Shown here: positions 17,737 to 25,840 of the stretch, piece after piece
Layout: every line of letters begins with the position of its first letter
Numbering within the stretch: the first letter of the stretch is position 1
Source of the DNA: Bdellovibrio bacteriovorus str. Tiberius
Lineage (GTDB): Bacteria > Bdellovibrionota > Bdellovibrionia > Bdellovibrionales > Bdellovibrionaceae
Reading direction: 5' to 3'
NCBI RefSeq assembly: GCF_000317895.1
Contig: NC_019567.1
Location: 310,001 to 374,000, forward strand
Length of the DNA stretch: 64,000 nucleotides
The notes under the pieces: generated by a model
What the model saw: the letters and a program-made list of their open reading frames with translations, nothing else
Told to the model about the DNA's origin: nothing
Databases searched by the model: none
Made by a program: the position numbers and the translations under genes

Positions 17737-18074
17737 TCTAGAAGTTCCTGAATCTTTTCAAAAGGACGTCCGATGGCAGCGGCTTTGCTGCCAATCAGAA
17801 TTGGGCGCTCCAGCAATCGCGGTGTTTTCACCAGATTATGAATCACTTCCTCGGTACTATTCACATCAAAGGGCGCCTCGGTGAAGAGGGCCTCTTTTGT
17901 GCGCACCAAGCTCGACACCGGAGTGTCGAGCTTTTGGATGAGCGAGCGCAGTTCGGCTTCGTTTAAGGGGTTCTCAAGGTACTTGCGCACCTCAAGTCCT
18001 TCGATGGAACGAAGGGCTTCGATCGCCTCGCGGCTTTTACTGCAGCTGGGATTGTGAAGCAGAACCCACGTCAT
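17727..18074 (-). CDS. ArsC-family reductase-like protein
   Basis: The 115-residue product has the ArsC thioredoxin-fold start (VLLHNPSCSKSREAIEAL, a single active-site Cys in CSKSR), then LNEAELRSLIQKL and LLERPILIG. This fits the glutaredoxin-dependent ArsC/YffB group. Arsenate reduction is possible but no ars efflux genes are nearby, so the substrate is uncertain. It lies 2 bases after the glutathione peroxidase gene on the same strand, which suggests one redox operon. A second family member is at 41487. Confidence 0.8.
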   Translation of the reverse strand: MTWVLLHNPSCSKSREAIEALRSIEGLEVRKYLENPLNEAELRSLIQKLDTPVSSLVRTKEALFTEAPFDVNSTEEVIHNLVKTPRLLERPILIGSKAAAIGRPFEKIQELLEKK

Positions 18075-18076
18075 GA

Positions 18077-18628
18077 TTAGCGAGCCAGCTCGGCTTCAAT
18101 CGCTTTTACGATTGTTGGATCTTCCGGAGTCATGTCTGGCGCAAAACGCGCCACCACGTTGCCGGTTTTGCCGATCAGGAATTTTTCAAAGTTCCACATG
18201 ATGTCAGAAGGACCACCGGAAAGAAGGCCGTGTTCTTCCAGAACAGACTTCAATTTGCCGCCTGGAACTTGTTGCGCTGCTGGTTGCAGGGAAGTCAGTT
18301 GCTGGTACAGCGGATGTTGGCCTTCGCCCTTAACAACCATTTTTGCAAAAACCGGGAACTTCACGCCGAATTGAGTGCGGCAGAACTCCTGAATTTGTTC
18401 GTTTGTGCCGGGCTCTTGTGCGCCGAACTCGTTCGCCGGGAAAGCCAGAACACGCAGTCCTTGGGATTCATATTTCTCGTGAACTTTTTCAAGCCCCTCG
18501 TACTGCGGAGTCAATCCGCATTCAGAAGCCACGTTCACAACCAGCAAAACTTTGCCGTTGAAAGCAGACAAGGTGGATTTTTTGCCGTCAGCAGTGTCGA
18601 ACTGAATTTGATCAAGAGAAGTGCTCAT
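18077..18628 (-). CDS. Glutathione peroxidase family protein
   Basis: The 183-residue protein has the family order NVASECGLTPQYEGLE (active-site Cys, not selenocysteine), LAFPANEFGAQEPG (the Gln of the tetrad is in the GAQEPG block) and a late WNFEKFLIGKTG with the Trp and Asn. It reduces hydroperoxides, and most bacterial Cys-forms prefer thioredoxin. The start at 18628 follows AAAGGA; the frame to 18685 lacks a ribosome site. It is followed at 2 bases by an ArsC-like gene. Confidence 0.9.
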   Translation of the reverse strand: MSTSLDQIQFDTADGKKSTLSAFNGKVLLVVNVASECGLTPQYEGLEKVHEKYESQGLRVLAFPANEFGAQEPGTNEQIQEFCRTQFGVKFPVFAKMVVKGEGQHPLYQQLTSLQPAAQQVPGGKLKSVLEEHGLLSGGPSDIMWNFEKFLIGKTGNVVARFAPDMTPEDPTIVKAIEAELAR

Positions 18629-18697
18629 AAGGAATCCTTTCTGAATGAAGTCCTTGGATAGCGAAGATCTATCCAATTTCCCCAAGCAGGTAAAGAG

Positions 18698-19555
18698 CTA
18701 AGTTTGGGCGACCAGGAACTCTTCGCCTTTGGAAGGTTCCAGCCCGTCAGTACGGCCCTTGAAGTACTTTTCAATGATCTGCTCGCGGGACACGTGCTTG
18801 GCATTGGGGAATCCTGCCTGCAAAGCCAGTGCGGTCATTTCTGCGGGGCGGAAGAAGCTAATGAAAGGCGTTCCCGCGGCTTTGGCTTTTTCATAAACCA
18901 TTTGGTGGCCGGGGCGCTCTTCCGGATCAATCAAATCTAGCGGCACCATGTAAGTCATTGCAAGCGTTGAACCTTTCGCGAACTGAGAGACCTCGCGTAG
19001 GGTTTCTTTGTTCGCCGCCAGGGTCAGATACATGGTTACGCCGGTAGAGGCAATCACCGCCGGTTTGCCGGGATTGAAGCCATGTTGAATCAATTTTTCT
19101 GTCCAGGATTCTCCGGCTTCAAAGTCGACGGGCACGAACTGCAGATGGCCTATGGTGTCCAAGCGGGTTTCTTGCAGGCGTTTCTTTTTCCAGGCCTGGG
19201 TTTCAGGCTGATCGATTTCAAAGATGCGAACTTTGTCAGCCACTTGCGGGTGGCGTTGCGCGAAGGTGTCCAGGCCCGCTCCAAGAATCACATACTGATC
19301 CACACCATTTTTTATTTGCTCTAACACCAGATCTTCAAGAAATCTTGCGCGTCCTACGATAGAGGCGCGGTAGCCTTTTGTTCCCATCGGGTGCATGTCA
19401 CCGCGTTTTTGCCAGCCCTCTTCCGGAGCGATCAGTTTCAATCCCACGTCATCATTGAACACCGGGGGATAAGCATCCAGCTGTAGATGGATGGCGCGCC
19501 ACAAAGCTACGCGAACTGCCGTATGATCAGGGATGGTTTTTGGTGGATTCTTCAT
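18698..19555 (-). CDS. LCM-family SAM-dependent methyltransferase
   Basis: The 285-residue product belongs to the leucine-carboxyl-methyltransferase-like (PPM1/TIGR00027) group. It has VILGAGLDTFAQRHP for SAM binding, an acidic EIDQPETQAWKKKRL, VPVDFE and STGVTMYLTLAANKETL. Its methyl acceptor is unknown; family members in bacteria act on polyketides or unknown small molecules. AGGAG precedes the ATG. The gap before the next minus-strand gene's start (18628) is about 70 bases, so it could be transcribed with the peroxidase unit. Confidence 0.82.
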   Translation of the reverse strand: MKNPPKTIPDHTAVRVALWRAIHLQLDAYPPVFNDDVGLKLIAPEEGWQKRGDMHPMGTKGYRASIVGRARFLEDLVLEQIKNGVDQYVILGAGLDTFAQRHPQVADKVRIFEIDQPETQAWKKKRLQETRLDTIGHLQFVPVDFEAGESWTEKLIQHGFNPGKPAVIASTGVTMYLTLAANKETLREVSQFAKGSTLAMTYMVPLDLIDPEERPGHQMVYEKAKAAGTPFISFFRPAEMTALALQAGFPNAKHVSREQIIEKYFKGRTDGLEPSKGEEFLVAQT

Positions 19556-19690
19556 GGGAGTTCTCCTGGATCAAGACTAGCACGGGAATTTAATGGCGGT
19601 CTATGGTCCAGCTGATGCATTCAGTTTGTATTTAGTGTTTCCAATTCTGGACCTGCTTTCCTGTCGCTCTTGCTGAACTCCGGACGGGAA

Positions 19691-19709
19691 TCCATAATTA
19701 TATTATGGA
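19691..19709. promoter_or_regulatory. Perfect inverted repeat over the SDR start codon
   Basis: TCCATAAT-TAT-ATTATGGA has 8-base arms. The right arm contains the ATG start (19705-19707) of the SDR gene. It could be a repressor operator or an mRNA hairpin that hides the start. No strong ribosome site is seen nearby, other than GGGAA at the edge. Confidence 0.5.
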
Positions 19710-20460
19710 TTTATTTATCATTACCGGCGGTTCCAAGGGACTGGGGGAGCAGGTGTGTCTGCAAGCTCTTGAAAAAGGGCATCAGGTCATCAACCTTTCG
19801 CGTTCTCGTCCAAATATCAAATCTTCAAGATTCAGACATATCACGGCGGATTTCAGCCATGGTCTTAAGGTGATTCAGAAAATTGAATCGGTTCTTCAGA
19901 ATGTGGACTTTTCTGATTTCAAAAAGATTCATCTGATTAACAATGCAGCGCTGATCAATCCGGTGGGCTCACTGCCGGATTTGAATCCGACCGAGATGAA
20001 TACTCATCTGGTGACTAATTTGATTTCTCCGCTGTTGCTTTCACAAGCGTGCGCTCGGATAGCTACCGAAGAAAAAGTACCTTTGACGATCTTTAACATC
20101 GGATCAGGGGCCTCATTCCGTCCGATTGCTGGTTGGTCGATGTATTGTTCTTCCAAAGCGGGTCTGAAAATGTTTACCGAAAACACCGCTCTGGATTTAC
20201 AAACTGCCAAGAACAAGAAAATCAAAATCTATCATTTCAGCCCCGGTGTTCTGGATACCCAGATGCAGCAGACCATTCGTGGATTTAAAAAGAAGGATTT
20301 CCCGGATGTGGCGAACTTCAAAAAGATGAAAGCCGATCATCAGCTGCGCGATCCGGCGGATGTGGCCTTTCTGGTTGTTAAATTCTGCTTGGCTGCTCAA
20401 GCGGCTAAGAAATTTTCCTGCCTGATCTCGGTTCAGGATTTAGAAGGGTCTTTGAAATGA
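19705..20460 (+). CDS. Short-chain dehydrogenase/reductase
   Basis: The 251-residue SDR has the NADP-binding ITGGSKGLGEQV, the NNAA motif in LINNAALINP, a catalytic Ser in NIGSGAS, and the YxxxK equivalent as MYCSSKAGL. The pattern resembles sepiapterin reductase-like SDRs (VLDTQMQQTIR near the C-terminus). The start codon lies in a perfect inverted repeat. The stop overlaps the next gene by 4 bases (ATGA), and that gene overlaps a third by one base, giving a three-gene operon. Its substrate is unknown. Confidence 0.85.
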   Translation: MDLFIITGGSKGLGEQVCLQALEKGHQVINLSRSRPNIKSSRFRHITADFSHGLKVIQKIESVLQNVDFSDFKKIHLINNAALINPVGSLPDLNPTEMNTHLVTNLISPLLLSQACARIATEEKVPLTIFNIGSGASFRPIAGWSMYCSSKAGLKMFTENTALDLQTAKNKKIKIYHFSPGVLDTQMQQTIRGFKKKDFPDVANFKKMKADHQLRDPADVAFLVVKFCLAAQAAKKFSCLISVQDLEGSLK

Positions 20461-22097
20461 ATCGGATTTTCTTCTGTGCGTCAGTGATCGCAGCATGTTT
20501 TCTGGTGGGCTTTCAGGTTTCGCATCCGGGAGGATCATCAGAAGCGGAAAATGCGGATTTAAGCTCTACGGCGTCTCAGTTTCAGGATGTGACCGAGTCT
20601 TCAGGTATCCCGAAAGTTCATTCAGGCACAATTGTGTTTGGTGACTATGATGCTGATGGCTGGGTGGATATGCTGGCGGCGGGAAGACTTTTCCGCAACG
20701 TCAGTAATGGCAGCAACATCCGTTTTGACGATGTGACTAATACTGCTGGCATTTTGGATTTAAAAGGGGCGCCGCTGTTTGTGGATATCGACAACAATGG
20801 TTTGTTGGATATTCTGACCACCAAGGGACAGGCCTTTGTGCAAGTGTCTGCGGGGCGCTTTGCGGAATCTTCCAGGGCTTTAAAGTTTGAAATTCCAGAG
20901 CACGCTCATGATTTGGCCATTGTTGACGTTAATAAAGACGGTCTGATGGATGTGCTTGTTGGTTTTGCTGAACCCAAATTCGGTGATCCATTGCTGCCAG
21001 CAAAGATGTTTTTGAATATCAAGGGCAAGCAGTTCCTGGATGCAACGCCCACGGTGTTCGCACAGAATCCCAATTACCTGCGAGGTATCGCAGTTGCTGA
21101 TTATGATAACAACGGACAGACAGATGCTTATTTCTCGAACTACCGTCTGCGACCGAACAACTTTTACACCTTGAATCCGACGATCATGGTGGATAAAGCT
21201 CCGCTGCTGAATGTTCAAGGGGCGCACGATCCGAAGAAGTTCTATGACAATAACCGCAAGGCCTACTATGGGCCTCAGTATGGGCATACCATTGCTTCAA
21301 TCTGGGCGGACCTTGATAATGATGGCAATCTGGATTTGTGGGTTTCCAATCTAGTGCATAAGTTTGTCGGCATAAATCCAAAGAATAACACCTTTGATCA
21401 GCGCGGTTACCTGTGTGACGATTCAAAAATATATCGCAACACCGGACATCCGTCCTATCGGTTGGTTGATGTCAGAGCAGAATCTGGCATTCCCTATCGC
21501 CCGATCGGGGATTTCTCGAAATATAAAGGGGATGAGTTGTGGGCGCAGACCACGGCTGCGGACTTTGATAACGACGGCCTGCTCGATGTTTACATCAGTC
21601 AGGTTTATGATTTGGCCTACTCGTATTCAGTACTTTACAAAAACACTGGCAACTTCAAGTTTCAAGAGGTCAGCGCGGTTCACGGGACTCGTGTCTTTGA
21701 CAGTTATGCGGCGGCTTGGGCAGATCTGAATAACGACGGCAAGATGGATCTGGTTCAGTCAGGCAGAGCGAAGAACAAGGAAGCTCCGGCCATCCGAGTT
21801 TTGCAAAACGTGATGGGGGATGCAAACAACTATCTGCGCGTGCAGATCAAGGGCACTCGTTCGGGGACTCAGGCCGTGGCAGCCCAGGTGCGGGTTTATC
21901 ATTCGAGTGGCGTGTTCTTGCGTCAGGTTGATGGTGTGGCCGGGACGATGAATCAGCAGAATGATCCGACTTTGCATTTCGGGTTGGGGCAGGTGAAGGA
22001 TATTTCCAGGGTGGAAGTTCGCTGGCCATCGGGGAAGGTTCAGGTCCTTGATAATGTTTCTGTGGATAGCACTTTGAAGATTGAGGAGCCTCGCTAA
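20457..22097 (+). CDS. FG-GAP/VCBS repeat protein with UnbV/ASPIC domain
   Basis: The 546-residue exported protein begins with a hydrophobic leader (IFFCASVIAACFLVGF). It then shows several Ca-binding-type DxDxDGxxD repeats (FGDYDADGWVDMLAAG, FVDIDNNGLLDILT, VDVNKDGLMDVLVG, ADLDNDGNLDLWVSN, ADFDNDGLLDVYISQ, ADLNNDGKMDLVQSG). It ends with the ASPIC/UnbV element RVEVRWPSGKVQVLDN. Such proteins form extracellular beta-propellers with unknown ligands. A Cys at position 14 in IAAC could be a lipobox but the leader is short. It is coupled at both ends by overlaps. Confidence 0.88.
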   Translation: MNRIFFCASVIAACFLVGFQVSHPGGSSEAENADLSSTASQFQDVTESSGIPKVHSGTIVFGDYDADGWVDMLAAGRLFRNVSNGSNIRFDDVTNTAGILDLKGAPLFVDIDNNGLLDILTTKGQAFVQVSAGRFAESSRALKFEIPEHAHDLAIVDVNKDGLMDVLVGFAEPKFGDPLLPAKMFLNIKGKQFLDATPTVFAQNPNYLRGIAVADYDNNGQTDAYFSNYRLRPNNFYTLNPTIMVDKAPLLNVQGAHDPKKFYDNNRKAYYGPQYGHTIASIWADLDNDGNLDLWVSNLVHKFVGINPKNNTFDQRGYLCDDSKIYRNTGHPSYRLVDVRAESGIPYRPIGDFSKYKGDELWAQTTAADFDNDGLLDVYISQVYDLAYSYSVLYKNTGNFKFQEVSAVHGTRVFDSYAAAWADLNNDGKMDLVQSGRAKNKEAPAIRVLQNVMGDANNYLRVQIKGTRSGTQAVAAQVRVYHSSGVFLRQVDGVAGTMNQQNDPTLHFGLGQVKDISRVEVRWPSGKVQVLDNVSVDSTLKIEEPR

Positions 22098-22429
22098 TGA
22101 CAACCGAACAACGAGTCGCATTGGTTCAGGGGCAGCTAGAGGCTTACAACGCCCGGGACATTGAAAAGTTCTGTTCGTTCTATCATGCCGACGTGACGGC
22201 GTATCGCCTGGGACAGGACGTGCCGTTCATGGTCGGGATGGAGGCTTTTCGTAAAAGTTACGGCGAGAAGTTTAAGAATACCCCGGATCTGCATTGCACT
22301 TTGAAAAGTCGGATTGTTTTGAGTGGGAAGGTCTTGGATGAAGAGTCCGTGGTTCCCAGTGGGTCGCATGTTGTGGCGATTTATGATTTTAAGGATGGGT
22401 TGATTAAGGATATTTGGTTTGTGTATTGA
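22097..22429 (+). CDS. NTF2/SnoaL-like domain protein
   Basis: The 110-residue protein has the NTF2-fold outline: QLEAYNARDIEKFCSFYHADVTAYRLG, then YGEKFKNTPDLHC and a final VVAIYDFKDGLIKDIWFVY. The fold is used by isomerases and ligand-binding proteins, so no activity can be assigned. The start ATG overlaps the preceding stop by one base (TAATG), so it is translated with the ASPIC protein. It may handle the product of the SDR in the same operon; this is a guess from context. Confidence 0.8.
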   Translation: MTTEQRVALVQGQLEAYNARDIEKFCSFYHADVTAYRLGQDVPFMVGMEAFRKSYGEKFKNTPDLHCTLKSRIVLSGKVLDEESVVPSGSHVVAIYDFKDGLIKDIWFVY

Positions 22430-22448
22430 GCCTAGAGAGATTGGCTGC

Positions 22449-22567
22449 GCCCATCCTGGGCTTGGTCGCTGCGCGACTGTTGGCTGATGCCAACACCTAA
22501 AAAGCGGCTTCGCCGTCGCGCTGAAGCGCGATCGCGTCGTGCGCCTTTGTACGAACTCTGTCGTTCG
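22449..22567. repeat. Cluster of six short perfect hairpins in a spacer
   Basis: Within 120 bases are hairpins at 22449-22461 (GCCCA stem), 22465-22477 (GTCGC), 22479-22494 (GTTGGC), 22505-22515 (CGGC), 22517-22530 (CGCGCT) and 22552-22567 (CGAAC). Their arm sequences differ from each other. The spacer lies between the convergent NTF2-like gene and the 3' end of tRNA-Ser, and has no ORF of note. Confidence 0.6.
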
Positions 22568-22627
22568 AATCGGGCCGACGTTCATTGTCTCTAGTTTAAA
22601 TTTTATGGCTTAGTTTTTTGGAATAAA

Positions 22628-22718
22628 TGGCGGAGAGAGAGAGATTCGAACTCTCGGTAGGCTTGTGACCTACACACGCGTTCCAGGCGTGCGCCTTCAA
22701 CCACTCGGCCACCTCTCC
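22628..22718 (-). tRNA. tRNA-Ser (anticodon GGA)
   Basis: On the minus strand the sequence starts GGAGAGGTGGCCGAGTGG and ends with a GTTCGAATC T-loop and CTCTCTCC plus an encoded G-CCA tail. The anticodon loop CTGGAAC reads GGA, decoding UCC/UCU. A long variable arm (GTAGGTCACAAGCCTAC) is typical of class II tRNA-Ser. Including CCA it is 91 bases. A TATGAT box (minus strand, 22749-22754) about 30 bases upstream is a plausible -10. Confidence 0.95.
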
Positions 22719-22796
22719 GCAAACAGGAACGTAAAGAGAAGCCAAAGTATCATAGCGCAACGCGGCAATGCAAGGACTTGTACCAAAAAAAGGGGT

Positions 22797-23300
22797 CTAT
22801 TCTCCGAAGTATTCGTACAGATCTTCCTGTCGAACCCGGGCGTAGTGGGCCTTTTGCTTGGCTTTGCGGGCTTGAACCTCCACAAAGTTCCAATAAACCA
22901 CCTGATAAATCAAAAAGACGAAGATTCCTCCGGCCACGGCCAGGAACAGCGGGCGATTGTCTTCCCATTCGGCCATTCCGGTGAATAGCACCAGCGGATG
23001 CATCAGAAACAGAACCGCATGCAGCCACATTTCTTCGGCTGAACAGTATTTGCGGTGAATCCATTCATCCTTGGTCACCAGCACGCAGGAAAGCCCCGCC
23101 ATGATATAGTAAATCACTTCCGTGGTCGGAGTTCGCTGCACGAAGGCCAGAAACAGCAGGCAGGCGATCACGGACATGGTGTCGATGGGGTGCCCGATGC
23201 GTTCCCACCGCGGCAGTCCGCGTTTGCGGTGAAAAACGAATTCATCAAATAAAATTGCAGCCCCTTGAATACCCGATACAACCAAAAAAGCGCTGATCAT
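22797..23300 (-). CDS. Multi-spanning membrane protein, PKS partner of unknown function
   Basis: The 167-residue product has about 5 predicted membrane spans: near residues 1-17, 42-59, 61-73, 90-110 and 115-136. It contains two related motifs, DEFVFHRKRG and KDEWIHRKYC, each at the end of a span. It has further conserved-looking His/Asp residues in WERIGHPIDT, EMWLHAVLFLMHP. The paired D-E-x-x-x-H-R-K pattern suggests an internal duplication and a possible metal or phosphate site. The start (23300) overlaps the stop of the polyketide synthase gene by 4 bases (ATGA), so the two are co-translated. The function is not known; it is not an isoprenylcysteine methyltransferase by motif. An earlier frame to 23405 lies within the PKS gene. 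Confidence 0.75.
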   Translation of the reverse strand: MISAFLVVSGIQGAAILFDEFVFHRKRGLPRWERIGHPIDTMSVIACLLFLAFVQRTPTTEVIYYIMAGLSCVLVTKDEWIHRKYCSAEEMWLHAVLFLMHPLVLFTGMAEWEDNRPLFLAVAGGIFVFLIYQVVYWNFVEVQARKAKQKAHYARVRQEDLYEYFGE

Positions 23301-24406
23301 AGTTTCTCCATCAAACTTCCGCACACAGTAAGTCCGGGACCAAATGCATAACTGATGATCGGTGTGCCCGACGGAACGCTGTCGTCGCGAAGAATCTGCT
23401 CCCACAAATGCGGAAGCGTCGCTGACGACATGTTGCCGCGCTGGCGAAGCAGCGAGCGGCTGTGGGCCACTTGTTCTTCCTTCAGCTCAAGATGCTTCAC
23501 CACCTGATCGATGATCTTGGGACCGCCGGGGTGAACTGCGAACAGACCATTTTTAACTACGTGAGAAAGATCGTACCCGCGTTCCGCCAGCCAGCGAGTG
23601 GTAAAGTCGCGGATCTTATCCCCCACCATCATCGGCACATCTTTCGACAGGCTCATTTTCATGCCCCAGTCCGACACCATCCATTCCATTGCCGCTGTGG
23701 TGTTGGGAATCAGTTCTTCATACAGCGACAGAACTTTAAACCCCTGCTTTGGCTGCTGACTGGACATCGAGTAGGCGATACAGCCATCCGCGAACAGACT
23801 TTGAATCACCATTTGTTCCAGCGTCGGATCTTCCGGATTCAAATGCAGACTGCACAGTTCGGTGTGCACCAGATCCACGGTCAGTTTTTTTCCCAGAATA
23901 TTTTCATTCGCCAGAAAGCCCGAAGCCATGCGCAGGGCGGGGAAGGCTCCGTAACATCCCATGTGATAGGAATGGGTGACGGTGACTGGTTTAGGCGCCT
24001 TCACCGCGGTCATCTGTGCGGCACTGGGCGAGATGTATCCGGTGCAGCTGACGTGAATCAGATCATCAGGAAAGGTGCGCTCTGAATAGATGCGCTCAAA
24101 AAGTTCTTTCACAGTTTTATGATAGTATTCGTGGCGCATGTGCATGCTGACGCCGTGAGAACTGGATTTGACCGGATAGATCGGTTTGTCATCCCAGTTG
24201 GAACGTTCCACATCCGGAATGAAGAAATACCTTTTTTCGATTTGGGTTTCCGGGCAGCCCACTCGTTGCAGCATCTTCAGGTAGTCCTCTTGCGAGTACC
24301 CCTGATTCTTTTGTGCCAGCTTGTGGGCTTCGGAAAGCCACTCAAGGCATTCCTTCTGGTTTTTTTCATATGGCGGCTGAATGGAGTGGAAGTTTTGTAA
24401 GTACAT
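23297..24406 (-). CDS. Type III polyketide synthase (chalcone synthase-like)
   Basis: The 369-residue product has the type III PKS active-site block HSYHMGCYGAFPALRMA (nucleophilic Cys), a His in GLFAVHPGGPKIID, and the Asn in LLRQRGNMSSATLPHLW. The C-terminal signature FGPGLTVCG is also present. The Cys-His-Asn triad is therefore complete. Type III PKSs condense acyl-CoA starters with malonyl-CoA to pyrones or resorcinols. The product cannot be told; the co-translated membrane protein may modify it. A lone PKS with a single membrane partner suggests a membrane lipid-type quinone or pyrone. Confidence 0.9.
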   Translation of the reverse strand: MYLQNFHSIQPPYEKNQKECLEWLSEAHKLAQKNQGYSQEDYLKMLQRVGCPETQIEKRYFFIPDVERSNWDDKPIYPVKSSSHGVSMHMRHEYYHKTVKELFERIYSERTFPDDLIHVSCTGYISPSAAQMTAVKAPKPVTVTHSYHMGCYGAFPALRMASGFLANENILGKKLTVDLVHTELCSLHLNPEDPTLEQMVIQSLFADGCIAYSMSSQQPKQGFKVLSLYEELIPNTTAAMEWMVSDWGMKMSLSKDVPMMVGDKIRDFTTRWLAERGYDLSHVVKNGLFAVHPGGPKIIDQVVKHLELKEEQVAHSRSLLRQRGNMSSATLPHLWEQILRDDSVPSGTPIISYAFGPGLTVCGSLMEKL

Positions 24407-24450
24407 GTCTTGAGGCTAAGGACCGCCTCAAGACTTGGATAGATCCAGTG

Positions 24451-25722
24451 TTACGAAACAGGCGGCTTTGGTTTTGATCTCCATTCTTTATCGACAATCA
24501 ATCGAGCACCTCGTTTGAACGTGAAGTAAGAGTAAGCCCACTGCCAGATGACGAAGACTCTGTTCTTAAAACCAATCAGATAATAGACGTGAATGAATAA
24601 CCACAAAATCCACGCAAAGAATCCGCTGAATTTCAGATTGCTGATTTGTGCGATGGCTTTGCGGCGGCCAATTGTGGCCATCTGGCCCTTGTCGAGATAC
24701 TTGAAATCAAGTCGGGGTTTGCCGTCGATTTCTCGCAGAATCTGATTCGCAGCATGTGTTCCTTGCTGCATAGCCACCGAAGCAAGTCCTGGCAAGGCTT
24801 GGCCGTTGTCGGTCAGATAACAAGCCTGATCGCCCAAAATAAACACTTCCGGGTGTTCTTTCAAACTTAAATCTTTTTCGATGATCACTCGTCCCGCACG
24901 GTCCAGCGGGACCCCGAGCGTTTTGTTGATACTGGATGGCTGAACACCTGCGGCCCACAAGATGGTGGCGGCTTTAATGACTTCATCACCCAGAACCACA
25001 GAATCAGACTTTACATCTGTGACTCGTGTGTTGGTCCAAATCTGCACGCCGAGGTCTTCCAGGTCTGCTGCGGCTTTGCGGGAAAGATCCGGATGGAAGG
25101 CGGCAAGAATTCTTGGGCCTGCTTCAATCAGAATCACCCGGGTGCGTGACGGATCAATGTGGCGGAAGTCTTTGGTTAAAGTGTGACGGCTGATCTCGCC
25201 AATGGTGCCTGCAAGCTCGACACCCGTTGGGCCCGCGCCCACGATCACGAAAGTCAGTTGCTGCTTCTGTTTTTCAGGATCGGTTTCTTTTTCGGCTCGT
25301 TCGAAAGCCATCAGCAGACGACGGCGAATTTCGGTGGCTTGTTCCAGGGTCTTTAAGCCCGGAGCATTTTCTTCCCACTCGGGATGCGCGAAGTAACTGT
25401 GCTTGGCTCCACACGCCAGAATCAGATAGTCATAATCAAGAGTGCGATCCGGAACCTGAATCTTTTTGTTTTTCAGATCAACGCTTTCCAGATTGTCCAG
25501 AAAGACCGAAACATTTTTGTACTTGGAAAGTATGCCGCGAATGGGACCTGAAATTTCTGCCGGGGAAAGTCCCGCGGTGGCTACCTGATAAAGCAAGGGC
25601 TGGAAAAGATGATAATTGCGGCGATCAATAAGAGTGACGGAAACATCTTCTTTGTTTCCAAAAGCACGCGCGGCTTTCAGCCCCGCAAAACCACCACCGA
25701 CGATGACGACTTTTTTTGGCAT
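24451..25722 (-). CDS. ndh: Type II NADH:quinone oxidoreductase (NDH-2)
   Basis: The 423-residue protein has the N-terminal FAD motif VVIVGGGFAGLKAARAFG, the quinone-side YHLFQPLLYQVATAGLSP, the NADH motif FVIVGAGPTGVELAGTIGE and VFILGDQACYLTD. It ends in a membrane-association helix region (GFFAWILWLFIHVYYLIGFKNR). NDH-2 passes electrons from NADH to quinone without proton pumping. The start at 25722 is set by AGAGGT 6 bases upstream; the frame to 25740 is slightly longer. It is a single gene. Confidence 0.92.
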   Translation of the reverse strand: MPKKVVIVGGGFAGLKAARAFGNKEDVSVTLIDRRNYHLFQPLLYQVATAGLSPAEISGPIRGILSKYKNVSVFLDNLESVDLKNKKIQVPDRTLDYDYLILACGAKHSYFAHPEWEENAPGLKTLEQATEIRRRLLMAFERAEKETDPEKQKQQLTFVIVGAGPTGVELAGTIGEISRHTLTKDFRHIDPSRTRVILIEAGPRILAAFHPDLSRKAAADLEDLGVQIWTNTRVTDVKSDSVVLGDEVIKAATILWAAGVQPSSINKTLGVPLDRAGRVIIEKDLSLKEHPEVFILGDQACYLTDNGQALPGLASVAMQQGTHAANQILREIDGKPRLDFKYLDKGQMATIGRRKAIAQISNLKFSGFFAWILWLFIHVYYLIGFKNRVFVIWQWAYSYFTFKRGARLIVDKEWRSKPKPPVS

Positions 25723-25840
25723 TTGAACCTCTGCGCCCAATATAGCACTTTGGTTTTTCAGAATGAATCAGAATCCTAGTGGGAACTCGGTGAAAGAAAA
25801 GACACAGTGTTGTTTTTTGGCCCGGTGCCCGGGCCTTTTA

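Noticed and set aside
25819-25835. GC-rich hairpin (GGCCCGG/CCGGGCC) after the AmpG-like gene
   Set aside because: In the direction of that gene the stem is followed by A-rich, not T-rich, sequence, so it is not an intrinsic terminator for it. No plus-strand gene ends there.
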